The notes under the pieces are model-generated. The model saw only the letters and a list, made by a program, of their open reading frames with translations. It did no database searches and was not told the origin of the DNA. From Candidatus Obscuribacterium magneticum (lineage in GTDB: Bacteria; Elusimicrobiota; Elusimicrobia; F11), in assembly GCA_020523905.1 (NCBI GenBank), contig JAJAPZ010000009.1, forward strand, positions 1-64,000: a DNA stretch of 64,000 bases, written 5' to 3'. The stretch's first letter is position 1; each line of letters starts with the position of its first letter. The position numbers and the translations under genes are program-made. Shown here piece by piece: positions 28,712-38,132 of this stretch.

Positions 28712-29919
28712 GGGAACCTCTTTCCTATCTTGACGCTCTCAAAGCCAAAGAAGGGCGGATGAAACAAAGCGGGCGGAGAGCCGCTTTGTGGGTCGTTCTG
28801 ATGGGCGCCGCGGGTCTCCTTTTGGTCACGGTCATCGGTGAATTGCAGCCTTACATCGGGCGCATCGATCAGTTCCTGCAAGCGGTGATGGCCGCAAAGA
28901 AATGGCCGAGCTGGATTCCCTTCGTCGTCACGTTGGTCGTTCCGGCTCTTCTTGTCATGGGTGTGATGATGGCGCTGCCCCTTTTTCTTGTCTGGTGGGA
29001 ACGGAAGGTGGCGGCCCACATGCAAGTCCGCCTGGGGCCCATGAAAGTGGGGGGATGGCACGGCTGGGCGCAGACCATCGCCGACACCATTAAATTGTTT
29101 CTCAAAGAAATCGTGGAGCCGGAAGGAGCCGACAAGTGGGTCTATCGACTCGCTCCGGCCGTGGCTTTTTTACCCGGCTATCTGGCGTTTGCTCCGCTTC
29201 CGTTTGGGATGGGCCTCACCGCCCTTCATTTGGACATCAGTCTCCTTTTTGTGATCGCTGTTTCGAGCCTTTCGACCATTGGGATTTTAATGGCGGGATG
29301 GGGATCGGGGAATAAGTACTCCCTATTGGGAGGCTTGCGCGGCGCCGCGCAAATCGTTTCGTATGAAATCCCCCGCGCCTTAAGCATCGTGCCGGTGGTG
29401 ATGTGGGCGGGGACACTGTCTTTGACCGGCATTTGGAAAATGCAAGTCGAACCCCTGTGGGGATGGTTCCCGCGCTGGTTCATTTTTTATCCGGTGGTGG
29501 GGCAGATCAGCTTCCTCATTTATTTGATCACGACCGTCGCCGAAACCAACCGCATTCCATTCGATGTCCCCGAAGCGGAGTCAGAGCTGGTGTCGGGCTT
29601 TCACACCGAGTACGGCGGGCTCAAGTTCGCCTTTTTCTTCCTGGCGGAATATACCTATGTCTTCGTCGGATCGCTCGTCGGCGCCGTCCTTTTCTTAGGG
29701 GGGGGGTCGCCCGTGTTGCCCCAGTTGAGTTTCATCCCGTCCTGGGCGTGGTTTCTGGGCAAGACCTTTGGGCTTGTTTTCATTTTCCTGTGGGCGCGTT
29801 GGACCTTGCCGCGCCTTCGGGTGGACCGGATCATGGACCTTTGCTGGAAGGTTTTCATTCCCTGGACTTTGTTTAATATTTTTCTCACCGGATTCATCAT
29901 CCTGTGGAGGGCCAGATGA
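28708..29919 (+). CDS. nuoH: NADH-quinone oxidoreductase subunit H
   Basis: 403 residues with about eight to nine membrane helices. Signatures: WWERKVAAHMQVRLGPMKVG near 96-115, ADTIKLFLKE, and NRIPFDVPEAESELVSGFHTEYGG, the acidic loop lining the quinone channel. The N-terminus is longer than the usual NuoH, with an extra hydrophobic segment near 26-45. Its ATG overlaps the nuoD stop by four bases. Confidence 0.97.
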   Translation: MREPLSYLDALKAKEGRMKQSGRRAALWVVLMGAAGLLLVTVIGELQPYIGRIDQFLQAVMAAKKWPSWIPFVVTLVVPALLVMGVMMALPLFLVWWERKVAAHMQVRLGPMKVGGWHGWAQTIADTIKLFLKEIVEPEGADKWVYRLAPAVAFLPGYLAFAPLPFGMGLTALHLDISLLFVIAVSSLSTIGILMAGWGSGNKYSLLGGLRGAAQIVSYEIPRALSIVPVVMWAGTLSLTGIWKMQVEPLWGWFPRWFIFYPVVGQISFLIYLITTVAETNRIPFDVPEAESELVSGFHTEYGGLKFAFFFLAEYTYVFVGSLVGAVLFLGGGSPVLPQLSFIPSWAWFLGKTFGLVFIFLWARWTLPRLRVDRIMDLCWKVFIPWTLFNIFLTGFIILWRAR

Positions 29920-30416
29920 GGTTTTGGGATATTCCGGCCATTATCCGGGTCTTGTGGGATACGGGGAAGGGGTTCCTTGTGACTCTCCGCTATCACTTTA
30001 CGCCGGCCCACACGTTTCAATATCCCCAGGAAAAAAAGCCCATCGCGGAACGGTTCCGGGGGATTCTGGCCTTTCATCCGGAGATCTGCATATCTTGCTT
30101 CATGTGCGTGCGGGTGTGTCCGTCCGATGTGATCTCGATGGATGCGGCGCGAAACGATGAGACCAAGAAAAAGGACCTTCTCTGGTACCAGATTGATTTT
30201 GCCAAGTGCAACGTCTGCCGTCTCTGTGAGGAGATTTGCCCCACCAAAATTAAATCCATCCATCACACGCAAGAATATGAGGTTGTTTTTGACAGCCGGA
30301 GGGATTTTTTAGTGATGTGGCAGCCGACCACGGAGGACACCGTGACGCCCGGGGCCAAAGCCCAAGCCTGGTATCGTTATACACCGGAGGGCAGAAAAGA
30401 AGCGGCGAGGAGTTGA
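29916..30416 (+). CDS. nuoI: NADH-quinone oxidoreductase subunit I
   Basis: A ferredoxin-like subunit with two [4Fe-4S] sites: CISCFMCVRVCP and CNVCRLCEEICP. It carries clusters N6a and N6b towards N2. I choose the ATG at 29916, which overlaps the nuoH stop as ATGA and has GGAGG five bases upstream; a GTG at 29904 in the same frame would sit at that ribosome site. The protein has 166 residues. Confidence 0.95.
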   Translation: MRFWDIPAIIRVLWDTGKGFLVTLRYHFTPAHTFQYPQEKKPIAERFRGILAFHPEICISCFMCVRVCPSDVISMDAARNDETKKKDLLWYQIDFAKCNVCRLCEEICPTKIKSIHHTQEYEVVFDSRRDFLVMWQPTTEDTVTPGAKAQAWYRYTPEGRKEAARS

Positions 30417-30417
30417 A

Positions 30418-30909
30418 ATGATTACGTCACTCGTTTTTTATTTATTAGCGGGCATGATCATCATTCCGGCGCTTTTGGTGGTGATGCTGAAAAGTGTTTT
30501 TCACTCCGCTCTGTGGTTGATTGTGTCACTCCTGGGCGTGGGGGGAATGTACGCCTATCTAGCGGCGGATTTTCTTTTTGCGATACAACTTTTGCTTTAT
30601 GCCGGCGGGATCATGGTCGTTCTCTTGTTTGTGGTTCTTCTGTCAGGTCAGCCCTCGGACTGGGCGGTCGGCCAAGTCAACGAGAAGGCGGTGGGGGCGG
30701 GCCTTCTCACCGCCTTGTTGGTGGTGTTGATCTGCATCGTTCTTTCAAGGTGGACCGTGGCGTCCCATGTCACGGAGGCGTGGGTGACCACCGGCCGGCT
30801 GGGGCAGCTCCTAATGCGGCAGATGATTCTGCCCTTTGAGGTGATTTCCCTGGTCCTTGTGGCGTCCCTTGTGGGGGCCATTTATTTTTCATCCCGGAGA
30901 CGGCCATGA
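30418..30909 (+). CDS. nuoJ: NADH-quinone oxidoreductase subunit J
   Basis: 163 residues, five predicted membrane helices. The conserved third helix reads FLFAIQLLLYAGGIMVVLLF, as in NuoJ. It is part of the membrane arm, next to NuoA and NuoK. The start lies one base after the nuoI stop; its end overlaps nuoK by four bases. Confidence 0.95.
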   Translation: MITSLVFYLLAGMIIIPALLVVMLKSVFHSALWLIVSLLGVGGMYAYLAADFLFAIQLLLYAGGIMVVLLFVVLLSGQPSDWAVGQVNEKAVGAGLLTALLVVLICIVLSRWTVASHVTEAWVTTGRLGQLLMRQMILPFEVISLVLVASLVGAIYFSSRRRP

Positions 30910-31214
30910 TCGGTCTTTCTCATTTTCTTATCGTGGGCGCGGTTCTTTTTGCGATCGGCCTATTTGGCGTGTTGGCCCGGCGGAACATTTTGGGAATCCT
31001 GATGGCCGTCGAACTCATGTTCAACGCCGCGGGGATCAATTTTGTCGCTTTCAACCGTTATCTTCATCCGGAAGCGCTCTGGGGGCAGGGATTCACCCTC
31101 TTTATTATTGCGTTGGCAGCGGCGGAAGCGGTGGTGGGGTTGGCGCTGGTTCTTGTGATCTATCGAACATCGAAAACGGTGTTGGCCGAGCGCATCAACA
31201 TATTACGCGGATGA
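30906..31214 (+). CDS. nuoK: NADH-quinone oxidoreductase subunit K
   Basis: 102 residues with three helices, an MrpC-like membrane subunit. The conserved glutamates of the proton path are present in GILMAVELMFNAAGINFVAF and AAAEAVVGLAL. It overlaps nuoJ (ATGA) and the next gene (ATGA). Confidence 0.96.
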   Translation: MIGLSHFLIVGAVLFAIGLFGVLARRNILGILMAVELMFNAAGINFVAFNRYLHPEALWGQGFTLFIIALAAAEAVVGLALVLVIYRTSKTVLAERINILRG

Positions 31215-32008
31215 GCATCGATTCGCTTTTTGATTGGATTAAATCGAATAAAAAGTCGGCGGCCGGGGGAGAACCGAGGCCGGCTCCCGTCGATTGGAAG
31301 GAGAAGCGGAAACATAACCGCGTCTATTTTGATCCGCAGGAGTCTCTGTCGCTCCATATTTTAAGTCCGGAAAAAGGCGAAAAGGCCTCGACCCTCAGGG
31401 CCGGGGTGAAAAACATCGGCCTGCGCGGCGGCTGGCTGGTCTTTGAGTCGAAGGAGGATCAACAGAAAATAAAGGCCGGGGATGTTGTTGTGGCGTCTCT
31501 GGTCATCGACGACTTCTCCATTCCGCTCACCTTGGAGGTGTTGCGGGTGATGGGGGATCGGGAGGCGGCGATCAAGTTTAAACCGCCATTCCCTCGAGAG
31601 CTGGCGCTTCTGGAAAAGTTTTTGGAGCCCCATTGTTTGGGGATGTCCCTGCGGGAGATTGACGAATCCGCCCTCCAAAAGGAGACGGGAAAGGGCCTCC
31701 GCTGGTTTCAGGGCGTCAATGACACGCATCTTTTTTCGTGGTATCAGCCGGCGACGGGAGAGATCGTTCAGCAGCAGCTCCTTTTTCTGGGGAATGTGTT
31801 GGAGTGGAAGAAAGACGGTTCCCTCCATAGCGGAAAGGTTCGGCCGGAGGCGTTGTCGGTCCATGCCTCCTATGGTTGGGTGGAGGCGGAGCTCATGGAT
31901 TTTGATGGTTCGCTCGACAAACGCATTGCGCGTCAGGGGCGGGTGATTATAGAGGCATCAAACGTCTCAAGCGATGTTAAAAATATATTTTTAAGCAAGC
32001 TCAAGTGA
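31211..32008 (+). CDS. PilZ-like domain protein inside the nuo operon
   Basis: 265 residues from the ATG at 31211, which overlaps the nuoK stop. KRKHNRVYFD near 32-41 fits the RxxxR half of a PilZ c-di-GMP site. The second half, normally (D/N)xSxxG, reads NIGLRG near 69-74, with glycine where serine is expected, so ligand binding is uncertain. After a beta-rich part comes a second domain of about 130 residues (GKGLRWFQGVNDTHLFSWY, then WVEAELMDFDG) that I do not recognise. No signal peptide or membrane helix is visible, so it should be cytosolic. Its location between nuoK and nuoL with overlaps on both sides suggests it is translated with complex I. A role in assembly or control would be a guess. 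Confidence 0.7.
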   Translation: MSIDSLFDWIKSNKKSAAGGEPRPAPVDWKEKRKHNRVYFDPQESLSLHILSPEKGEKASTLRAGVKNIGLRGGWLVFESKEDQQKIKAGDVVVASLVIDDFSIPLTLEVLRVMGDREAAIKFKPPFPRELALLEKFLEPHCLGMSLREIDESALQKETGKGLRWFQGVNDTHLFSWYQPATGEIVQQQLLFLGNVLEWKKDGSLHSGKVRPEALSVHASYGWVEAELMDFDGSLDKRIARQGRVIIEASNVSSDVKNIFLSKLK

Positions 32009-32037
32009 CCTATGCCACGCAATTCGGTGTTTTTATA

Positions 32038-34011
32038 ATGGATCAAAATATACTGAATACGGCTTTTCTAATCCCCTTGGCGCCCCTTTTGGCTTTCGTC
32101 CTCATTCTGGCGTTACGCAAGTGGGCCGGCTTGGGAGGGGCGTGGATCGGCCTTCTGGCGGCTTTTTACAGTCTCGTTCATTCACTTCTCATTGCGGTGG
32201 GGATTTACCGGGGCCTCCTTTTACTGCCGCAGGCCGGGTTGCAGGGGCAGTTTTACGAGGCCACTGTGACCTGGTTTTCCATCGGCAATTTTGATTTCCG
32301 GCTGGGGATTCTTGTGGACGGGCTCTCGGCCGTGATGATGGTGGTGGTGACCTTGGTGTCTTTTCTTGTCCAGGTTTATTCCGTTTCTTATATGGAAGGA
32401 AACAGTCGGTTCGGCCGCTATTTTTCCTATTTAAGCCTTTTTACTTTTTCGATGCTCCTGTTGGTTGTGGCCAATGACATGCTTCAGTTTTTTATCGGGT
32501 GGGAGTTGGTGGGGTTGTGTTCCTATTTTCTTATCGGTTTCGATTTTGAACGGGAGGCCGCATCCTCCGCGGGTCGGAAAGCTTTCCTCACGACAAAATT
32601 GGGGGACCTGGGATTTTTTATCGGGCTTTTGACCCTCTTTAATTACCTGGGGACCTTCAACATTCCCATGCTTCAGCAAAACATGGCGTCGGTTCAATAT
32701 CCGGCATGGGTGCTGGCCGCCGTTCCTCTCCTTCTTTTTTGCGGCGCCGTCGGAAAATCCGCGCAGGCGCCCTTGCATGTGTGGCTTCCAGACGCCATGG
32801 AAGGCCCGACGCCGGTCTCAGCACTCATTCATGCGGCGACGATGGTGGCGGCCGGCGTTTATTTGGTGGCGCGGGTGTTTTTTCTTTTCGAGGCGGCTCC
32901 CTTCTCCCTGGAAGTCGTCGCCTGGATCGGGGTTATCACGGCACTACTATCGGCGGGAATGGCGGCTGTGGCCGACGATATCAAGCGTGTGCTGGCCTTC
33001 TCCACGATCAGTCAGATGGGTTTTATGATGGCCGGCTTGGGCTGCGGCGGCTATTCGGCCGGGATGTTCCACCTCATCACCCACGCCTCTTTTAAGGCGC
33101 TTTTGTTTCTCTGCGCCGGCTGCGTCATACATGCGGTCCACACCAACGACATGTGGAAAATGGGGGGACTTAAAACGCGGATGCCCGTCACCGCCACCAC
33201 ATATTTGATCGGGGTTCTGGCCATCACCGGCTTTCCCTTTCTGTCGGGTTTCTTTTCAAAAGAGGAGATTTTATCGGCGGCTCTTCATCACAATCTCATC
33301 ATTTTTGGTCTTCTGGCCCTGACATCCCTTTTGACGTCCTTTTATATGTTCCGGTCGTGGTTTTTGACGTTCAGCGATGTGCCGCGCGACAAGGAACGGT
33401 ATCGGAAAGCCGATGAAGCGTCGGTCATTATGACGTTTCCGTTGGTGGTGTTGGCTTTCTTATCTCTAACGATTGGCGCCTTCCTCAAATATGACGAGAA
33501 CCTCAGCCATTTTATCCAATGGGCCCCACTCCTGACGGGCCCTGACGAAAAGAGGCTGGTGCTGGGGGCTTCCCTGGCGGCGTTTCTTTTGGGATCGATT
33601 GGTGCCTATTGGGTCTACATGGCGAAACCGGTGAAATATGAGATGATGGCGGATCAGTTTTCGGCCCTCTACCGTTTGCTGGCCGATCAGTTTAAATTCG
33701 ATGCCCTTTATCTGTGGATCATCAATCACCTGGTTCATCCCCTGTCACGCCTTCTGGCCCGGTTTGATGATGATGTTTTGGATCAGAGGATTGTGGACGG
33801 GGTGGGCTTGGGCGGCCAGAACCTGTCCTGGCTGAGCCGCTTGTTTGACGACGGCATCGTGGATCGGCTCTTGATTGACGGGCAAGGACAGCTTATCAGC
33901 CGGATGGGATCGGCCTTGAGGCGGCTTCAATCGGGCCTGGTCCAGAGTTACCTTTTCTGGATGGCCGTGGGTCTGGTCAGTCTTTTTTTCTGGATGTTTA
34001 AACAGTATTAA
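32038..34011 (+). CDS. nuoL: NADH-quinone oxidoreductase subunit L
   Basis: The large antiporter-like subunit of the proton-pumping arm: 657 residues from the ATG at 32038. GTG at 32005, overlapping the previous stop, would add 11 residues; neither start has a good ribosome site. Signatures are FIGWELVGLCSYFLIGF, LPDAMEGPTPVSALIHAATMVAAGVYL (pump lysine/glutamate helix region) and a long C-terminal lateral region ending in a hydrophobic anchor (SYLFWMAVGLVSLFFWMF). Confidence 0.95.
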   Translation: MDQNILNTAFLIPLAPLLAFVLILALRKWAGLGGAWIGLLAAFYSLVHSLLIAVGIYRGLLLLPQAGLQGQFYEATVTWFSIGNFDFRLGILVDGLSAVMMVVVTLVSFLVQVYSVSYMEGNSRFGRYFSYLSLFTFSMLLLVVANDMLQFFIGWELVGLCSYFLIGFDFEREAASSAGRKAFLTTKLGDLGFFIGLLTLFNYLGTFNIPMLQQNMASVQYPAWVLAAVPLLLFCGAVGKSAQAPLHVWLPDAMEGPTPVSALIHAATMVAAGVYLVARVFFLFEAAPFSLEVVAWIGVITALLSAGMAAVADDIKRVLAFSTISQMGFMMAGLGCGGYSAGMFHLITHASFKALLFLCAGCVIHAVHTNDMWKMGGLKTRMPVTATTYLIGVLAITGFPFLSGFFSKEEILSAALHHNLIIFGLLALTSLLTSFYMFRSWFLTFSDVPRDKERYRKADEASVIMTFPLVVLAFLSLTIGAFLKYDENLSHFIQWAPLLTGPDEKRLVLGASLAAFLLGSIGAYWVYMAKPVKYEMMADQFSALYRLLADQFKFDALYLWIINHLVHPLSRLLARFDDDVLDQRIVDGVGLGGQNLSWLSRLFDDGIVDRLLIDGQGQLISRMGSALRRLQSGLVQSYLFWMAVGLVSLFFWMFKQY

Positions 34012-34023
34012 AAGGAGTTTCCC

Positions 34024-35571
34024 GTGAGTTCGTTAAATGTGCTGAGTTGGATGACGTTTTTGCCCCTCCTCGGGGCGGTGCTCATTTTGTTTTCAAAAAA
34101 GGAAGACGCACGGCTTCACCGGGGGGTGGCGACTCTTTTTAGCGGCCTCTCGCTGGCCTTGTCGGTTTGGCTTCTTTTCGCGTTTGATAAAAATACCGCC
34201 GAAATACAATTTGCCGAACGCCTCTCGTGGATCTCCTCGTTTCGCGTGGAGTATTACGTGGGGGTGGATGGGTTGTCACTCCCCTTGGTGGGCCTGACGA
34301 CCCTTTTGAGCCTCATCTCCATCATCGCCTCCTTTGGCATTGATCGCCGGACGAAAGAATATTTCTTCTGGTTTCTCCTTCTGGAAACCGGCATGGTCGG
34401 CCTTTTCGTCGCCCTGGATTTCTTCTTGTTCTATGTGTTTTGGGAGGTGACGCTGGTTCCCATGTACTTCTTGATTGGGATTTGGGGGGGGCCGAAGAAA
34501 GAATACGCGGCCATCAAGTTCTTCCTGTTCACCCTCTTTGGCAGTGTGTTTATGTTGCTGAGCCTTTTGGCCGTTTACTTTGCGAGCGGGTCGCTCGGAG
34601 GAGGCGGGGAGCGGACGTTTGACTTAATCAAGCTGGCCCAGCTGGGGTCCCAAGGGAAACTCCAGCTGACCTTGTTCCAAGGGGCCCTGGTGTTCCTGGG
34701 ATTCTATCTGGCTTTCGCCATCAAGATCCCCGCGTTTCCGTTTCATACGTGGCTTCCCATCGCCCATGTGGAAGCGCCGACACCTGTAAGCGTGATTCTG
34801 GCCGGCGTCCTCCTTAAAATGGGGACCTACGGCCTCTTGCGTGTGTCCTATCCCATCTTGCCCGAGGCGACACGGCTGTTTCTGCCGGTCCTGTTGGTGA
34901 TCGCCGCCATCAACATTATCTACGGGGCCTTTTGTGCGATGGCGCAAAAAGACCTGAAACGGATGGTGGCCTATTCCTCCATCAATCACATGGGCTATTG
35001 CCTGTTGGGAATGGTGGCGGTCATGGGGCATCCGAACGCGGCACAGGCGGGATTGTCCGGCGCCATTTTTCAGATGGTCAACCATGGGATCATAACGGGG
35101 TCCCTCTTCTTGATCGTGGGGGTGATCTACGACCGCGCCCACACGCGGGATATCGACGCTTTTGGCGGACTGGCTTCCCGCGTTCCCTTCTTTGCCGGGG
35201 TGCTCACCATTCAGGCGTTGGCGTCTTTGGGGTTGCCCGGATTGGCGGGGTTTGTCTCCGAGTTTCTGTGTTTTCTGGGCGGCTTTGGGGGGAGTTTTGG
35301 CGGGCATAACTTCAAGGCGTGGGCGGGGGTCTCTGTTCTGGGCATTCTCATCACAGCCGCTTTCTTTCTTAAGATGATAAAGCTCGTGTTACTGGGCGAA
35401 TTCAATACCAAGTGGGAAGGGAAATTGCCGGATCTGACGGTGCGTGAAATGGTGACGTTGTATCCCTTGGTCGCCTTGACGATAGCCCTGGGCGTATACC
35501 CGGCCATGGCTCTTAATCTGATGAATACAACGGTCAGCCACCTCATTCAGTTGGTGGCCGGACAGTTTTAA
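34024..35571 (+). CDS. nuoM: NADH-quinone oxidoreductase subunit M
   Basis: 515 residues, about 14 helices, the second antiporter-like subunit. It starts at GTG 34024 after AAGGAG. FWEVTLVPMYFLIGIWGG and FHTWLPIAHVEAPTPVSVIL are characteristic, as is KMVAYSSINHMGY in the form RMVAYSSINHMGY. Confidence 0.96.
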   Translation: MSSLNVLSWMTFLPLLGAVLILFSKKEDARLHRGVATLFSGLSLALSVWLLFAFDKNTAEIQFAERLSWISSFRVEYYVGVDGLSLPLVGLTTLLSLISIIASFGIDRRTKEYFFWFLLLETGMVGLFVALDFFLFYVFWEVTLVPMYFLIGIWGGPKKEYAAIKFFLFTLFGSVFMLLSLLAVYFASGSLGGGGERTFDLIKLAQLGSQGKLQLTLFQGALVFLGFYLAFAIKIPAFPFHTWLPIAHVEAPTPVSVILAGVLLKMGTYGLLRVSYPILPEATRLFLPVLLVIAAINIIYGAFCAMAQKDLKRMVAYSSINHMGYCLLGMVAVMGHPNAAQAGLSGAIFQMVNHGIITGSLFLIVGVIYDRAHTRDIDAFGGLASRVPFFAGVLTIQALASLGLPGLAGFVSEFLCFLGGFGGSFGGHNFKAWAGVSVLGILITAAFFLKMIKLVLLGEFNTKWEGKLPDLTVREMVTLYPLVALTIALGVYPAMALNLMNTTVSHLIQLVAGQF

Positions 35572-35572
35572 C

Positions 35573-37054
35573 ATGGACCTCAAATACATCCTTCTCTTAT
35601 CGCCGGAGATTTTTTTAAGCGCCCTGGCCCTTCTCCTTTTATTGGGGGACGCCTTTTTCCCCCGTCTTAATAAGACCTTCCTCTTTATTTCCGTTGGGGG
35701 ACTGGCTCTCTCCGCCCTTTATCTCGTCCCCGTCTTTATCCTTCATCGGCTGCCGGGTGTCCAGGCGTGGGGGATCCTCCCCGACCCGATCAAGCCCGCG
35801 TGGGTTCAATACGAACCTGTTTTGGGGATGATCTCGGTCGATTACCTGTCCGTCTTCTTTAAGGTGGTTTTGATTGTGGCGGTGATGCTGGTTCTTTTGT
35901 TGTCGGCGGATTACAGGGAGTATGGTGACGTGCCGATGGGGACCTATTGCGCGCTCCTTCTTTTTGGGACGGTGGGCCTCCTGCTTCTGGTCGGCGCCGT
36001 CGATTTCCTGATGGCCATCATTGCCTTGGAGCTCATCGGCATCACCTCCTTCATCCTGACAGGTTTTATCTGGAAGCGGCCGACGGCCACGGAAGGGGCG
36101 ATCAAGTTTTTTCTCGTCGGGACCTTTTCCACGGGGCTCCTCTTGTTTGGCACCTCCTATTATTATGGTTTATTCGGGTCGACGCACATTGAACCCCTTT
36201 TGGCGGGGCCCCCGGGAGGGACGCCGACGATGATGTTCTCCCTCGTTCTCATATTTCTCATCGCCGGTCTGGGGTTTAAATTGGCCATGGTTCCCTTTCA
36301 CATGTGGGCGCCGGATGCCTATGAGGCGGCGCCCACCCCCGTGACGGCCTTTCTCTCCGTTGCGCCGAAAGTGGCGGCGTTCGGGTTTTTGCTGAGGATC
36401 TTCGCCAATGTCGAGCTGTTAAATTTAACCGCACCCCTGGCAGCGTTGGCGGCGTTGACGATGACGGTGGGCAATCTCGCTGCCCTTCATCAAACGAATG
36501 TGAAACGCCTTATGGCTTATTCGTCGATCGCCCAGGTGGGGTATATCCTGGCGGCCTTGGTGGCCGGCGGCGGTTGGGGCACGGGCGCTGTGATGCTTTA
36601 TTGTTTCATTTATGTGTTTATGAATCTTGGGGTCTTTGCCCTTCTTATTTTGGTGTCCAATCAAACCCAGAGGGATGACATCGACACATTCGCCGGTTTC
36701 GCCAATAAGTCGATGGGATGGGCCTTAGCGCTGGTGGTTTTTCTTCTGTCCTTGACGGGCGTCCCGCCCCTGGCCGGGTTCGTTGGGAAATTCACGATTT
36801 TTGCATCCCTCATAAAAACACCGTCTTTGGTCTGGTTGGCCGTCGTGGCGATCATCAATAGCGTCATTTCTCTTTATTATTATTTCCGGATAGCCCAGCA
36901 GGCGTTTTTTACGGAAGGAGGAACATCGCCAGCGCCGCTTCGTTTCTCCCCGGCACTTCTATCCGCGTTGATTGTCACCCTCATCGTGATCTTGGTGGGA
37001 GGGCTCATCCCGGGCCCGATTGTCCGTTGGGTTCTGGCGGTGGTGGGATCCTAA
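35573..37054 (+). CDS. nuoN: NADH-quinone oxidoreductase subunit N
   Basis: 493 residues, the third antiporter-like subunit. Family features: ELIGITSFILTGF, FHMWAPDAYEAAPTPVTAFL, RLMAYSSIAQVGYILA and LSLTGVPPLAGFVGKF. It begins one base after the nuoM stop and ends the nuo run; the next gene follows after three bases. Confidence 0.96.
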   Translation: MDLKYILLLSPEIFLSALALLLLLGDAFFPRLNKTFLFISVGGLALSALYLVPVFILHRLPGVQAWGILPDPIKPAWVQYEPVLGMISVDYLSVFFKVVLIVAVMLVLLLSADYREYGDVPMGTYCALLLFGTVGLLLLVGAVDFLMAIIALELIGITSFILTGFIWKRPTATEGAIKFFLVGTFSTGLLLFGTSYYYGLFGSTHIEPLLAGPPGGTPTMMFSLVLIFLIAGLGFKLAMVPFHMWAPDAYEAAPTPVTAFLSVAPKVAAFGFLLRIFANVELLNLTAPLAALAALTMTVGNLAALHQTNVKRLMAYSSIAQVGYILAALVAGGGWGTGAVMLYCFIYVFMNLGVFALLILVSNQTQRDDIDTFAGFANKSMGWALALVVFLLSLTGVPPLAGFVGKFTIFASLIKTPSLVWLAVVAIINSVISLYYYFRIAQQAFFTEGGTSPAPLRFSPALLSALIVTLIVILVGGLIPGPIVRWVLAVVGS

Positions 37055-37057
37055 ACG

Positions 37058-38035
37058 ATGAGCGTCGCCATTCATCCGGATATTAAAGAGATCCTCCGCT
37101 CGGAGCTCTCACAACTCAACAAATCCCTCCTCGGGATGGCCAAAGACGCCGAAGGCTATTTGGGGGATCTTCTTTCGTACGTGCTGGCGGGTTCGGGAAA
37201 AAGGATTCGGCCTGCGCTCGTGTTTCTTTGCGCCCGGATGGGGCCCTCGCAAAAAGAGGAGGTCTTTGTGGTGGCGGAAGCGGTCGAGCTCATTCATGTG
37301 GCGACCCTGATCCACGACGACGTCATCGACAAGGCCGCCCTGCGGCGGGGGCGGAAAACAATCGTGGACGAGCACGGCATCGACACGGCGGTTCTTCTGG
37401 GGGATTATGTTTTTTCCTATGCCTTTGAGCGGATGTCCCAATTGAACCGGCCGGTTCTATTGCAGCGTCTGACGCGCTGTGCGTCTCTTGTGTGTCGAGG
37501 GGAGATCAATCAGCTCAAGAACCGCTTCAAGTTTGATTTGTCGGAAGAGGAGTATTTTTCCTTTATTCGGGGAAAGACCGCCACCTTGTTCGGCTTCTCA
37601 GCGCGCGCGGGAGGGATTCTGGCAGGCCAATCGGAGACCGTTCAGGACGCCTTGGAATCTTTTGGCCTTCATTTGGGCATTGCTTTTCAGATTACCGATG
37701 ATCTGTTGGATTTGACGGGGGAGGAGTCGATCGTGGGAAAGACCCTGCGAACGGATATTCTGAATGGAAAGATGACGCTCCCTTTGATCCATTACCGCAA
37801 CCGTCAAATGTCGACGACCGAAATCAAAAGTTTTTATGAAAGCGTTCTGCGCCCCAACGGCCGCGTGAACGAGTTGATCCAGAAAATGGAGGAGGCCGGC
37901 TCGATGGCTTATGCCGAGAGAGTCGCCCGCCGCACTCTTCAGCAGGCTTTGTCAAACTTGGAGGCTCTTCCCAAAGGAGACGTCCAGGACCATCTGGTGA
38001 GTCTGGCCGAGATGCTCCTTTATCGGCGCTCCTAA
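37058..38035 (+). CDS. Trans-polyprenyl diphosphate synthase (quinone side-chain type)
   Basis: 325 residues of the IspA/IspB fold. The first Asp-rich motif is LIHDDVIDKAALRRG (DDxxD) and the second is ITDDLLDLTG; GSGKRIRPAL and the KT pair in GKTLRTDILNGKMTLP also fit. Such enzymes extend farnesyl diphosphate with isopentenyl units. Length and motifs fit a long-chain synthase, and its place behind menG and nuo suggests it makes the menaquinone tail. Chain length cannot be read with certainty, so hepta-, octa- or shorter products are all possible. Confidence 0.9.
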   Translation: MSVAIHPDIKEILRSELSQLNKSLLGMAKDAEGYLGDLLSYVLAGSGKRIRPALVFLCARMGPSQKEEVFVVAEAVELIHVATLIHDDVIDKAALRRGRKTIVDEHGIDTAVLLGDYVFSYAFERMSQLNRPVLLQRLTRCASLVCRGEINQLKNRFKFDLSEEEYFSFIRGKTATLFGFSARAGGILAGQSETVQDALESFGLHLGIAFQITDDLLDLTGEESIVGKTLRTDILNGKMTLPLIHYRNRQMSTTEIKSFYESVLRPNGRVNELIQKMEEAGSMAYAERVARRTLQQALSNLEALPKGDVQDHLVSLAEMLLYRRS

Positions 38036-38098
38036 TAGGGGGAGTCCGAAAACAGCGAAAATGACTGAAAATCGAGGGGTTTTCGGGAGAACCTTTCC

Positions 38099-38126
38099 TT
38101 GTGAAATTTTCTTTTTTTGCTATAAT
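38099..38126 (+). promoter_or_regulatory. Promoter of the rpsB-tsf cluster
   Basis: TTGTGA (38099-38104) and a perfect TATAAT (38121-38126) are 16 bases apart, and TGC before TATAAT makes an extended -10. The start of transcription should be near 38133, leaving a leader of about 105 bases before rpsB. This is the clearest housekeeping promoter in the window. Confidence 0.75.
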
Positions 38127-38132
38127 CACCGG

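Noticed and set aside
30857..31210. An N-terminal extension of the PilZ-like protein to 30857
   Set aside because: It would overlap all of nuoK in another frame; the ATG at 31211, overlapping the nuoK stop, is the normal operon arrangement.
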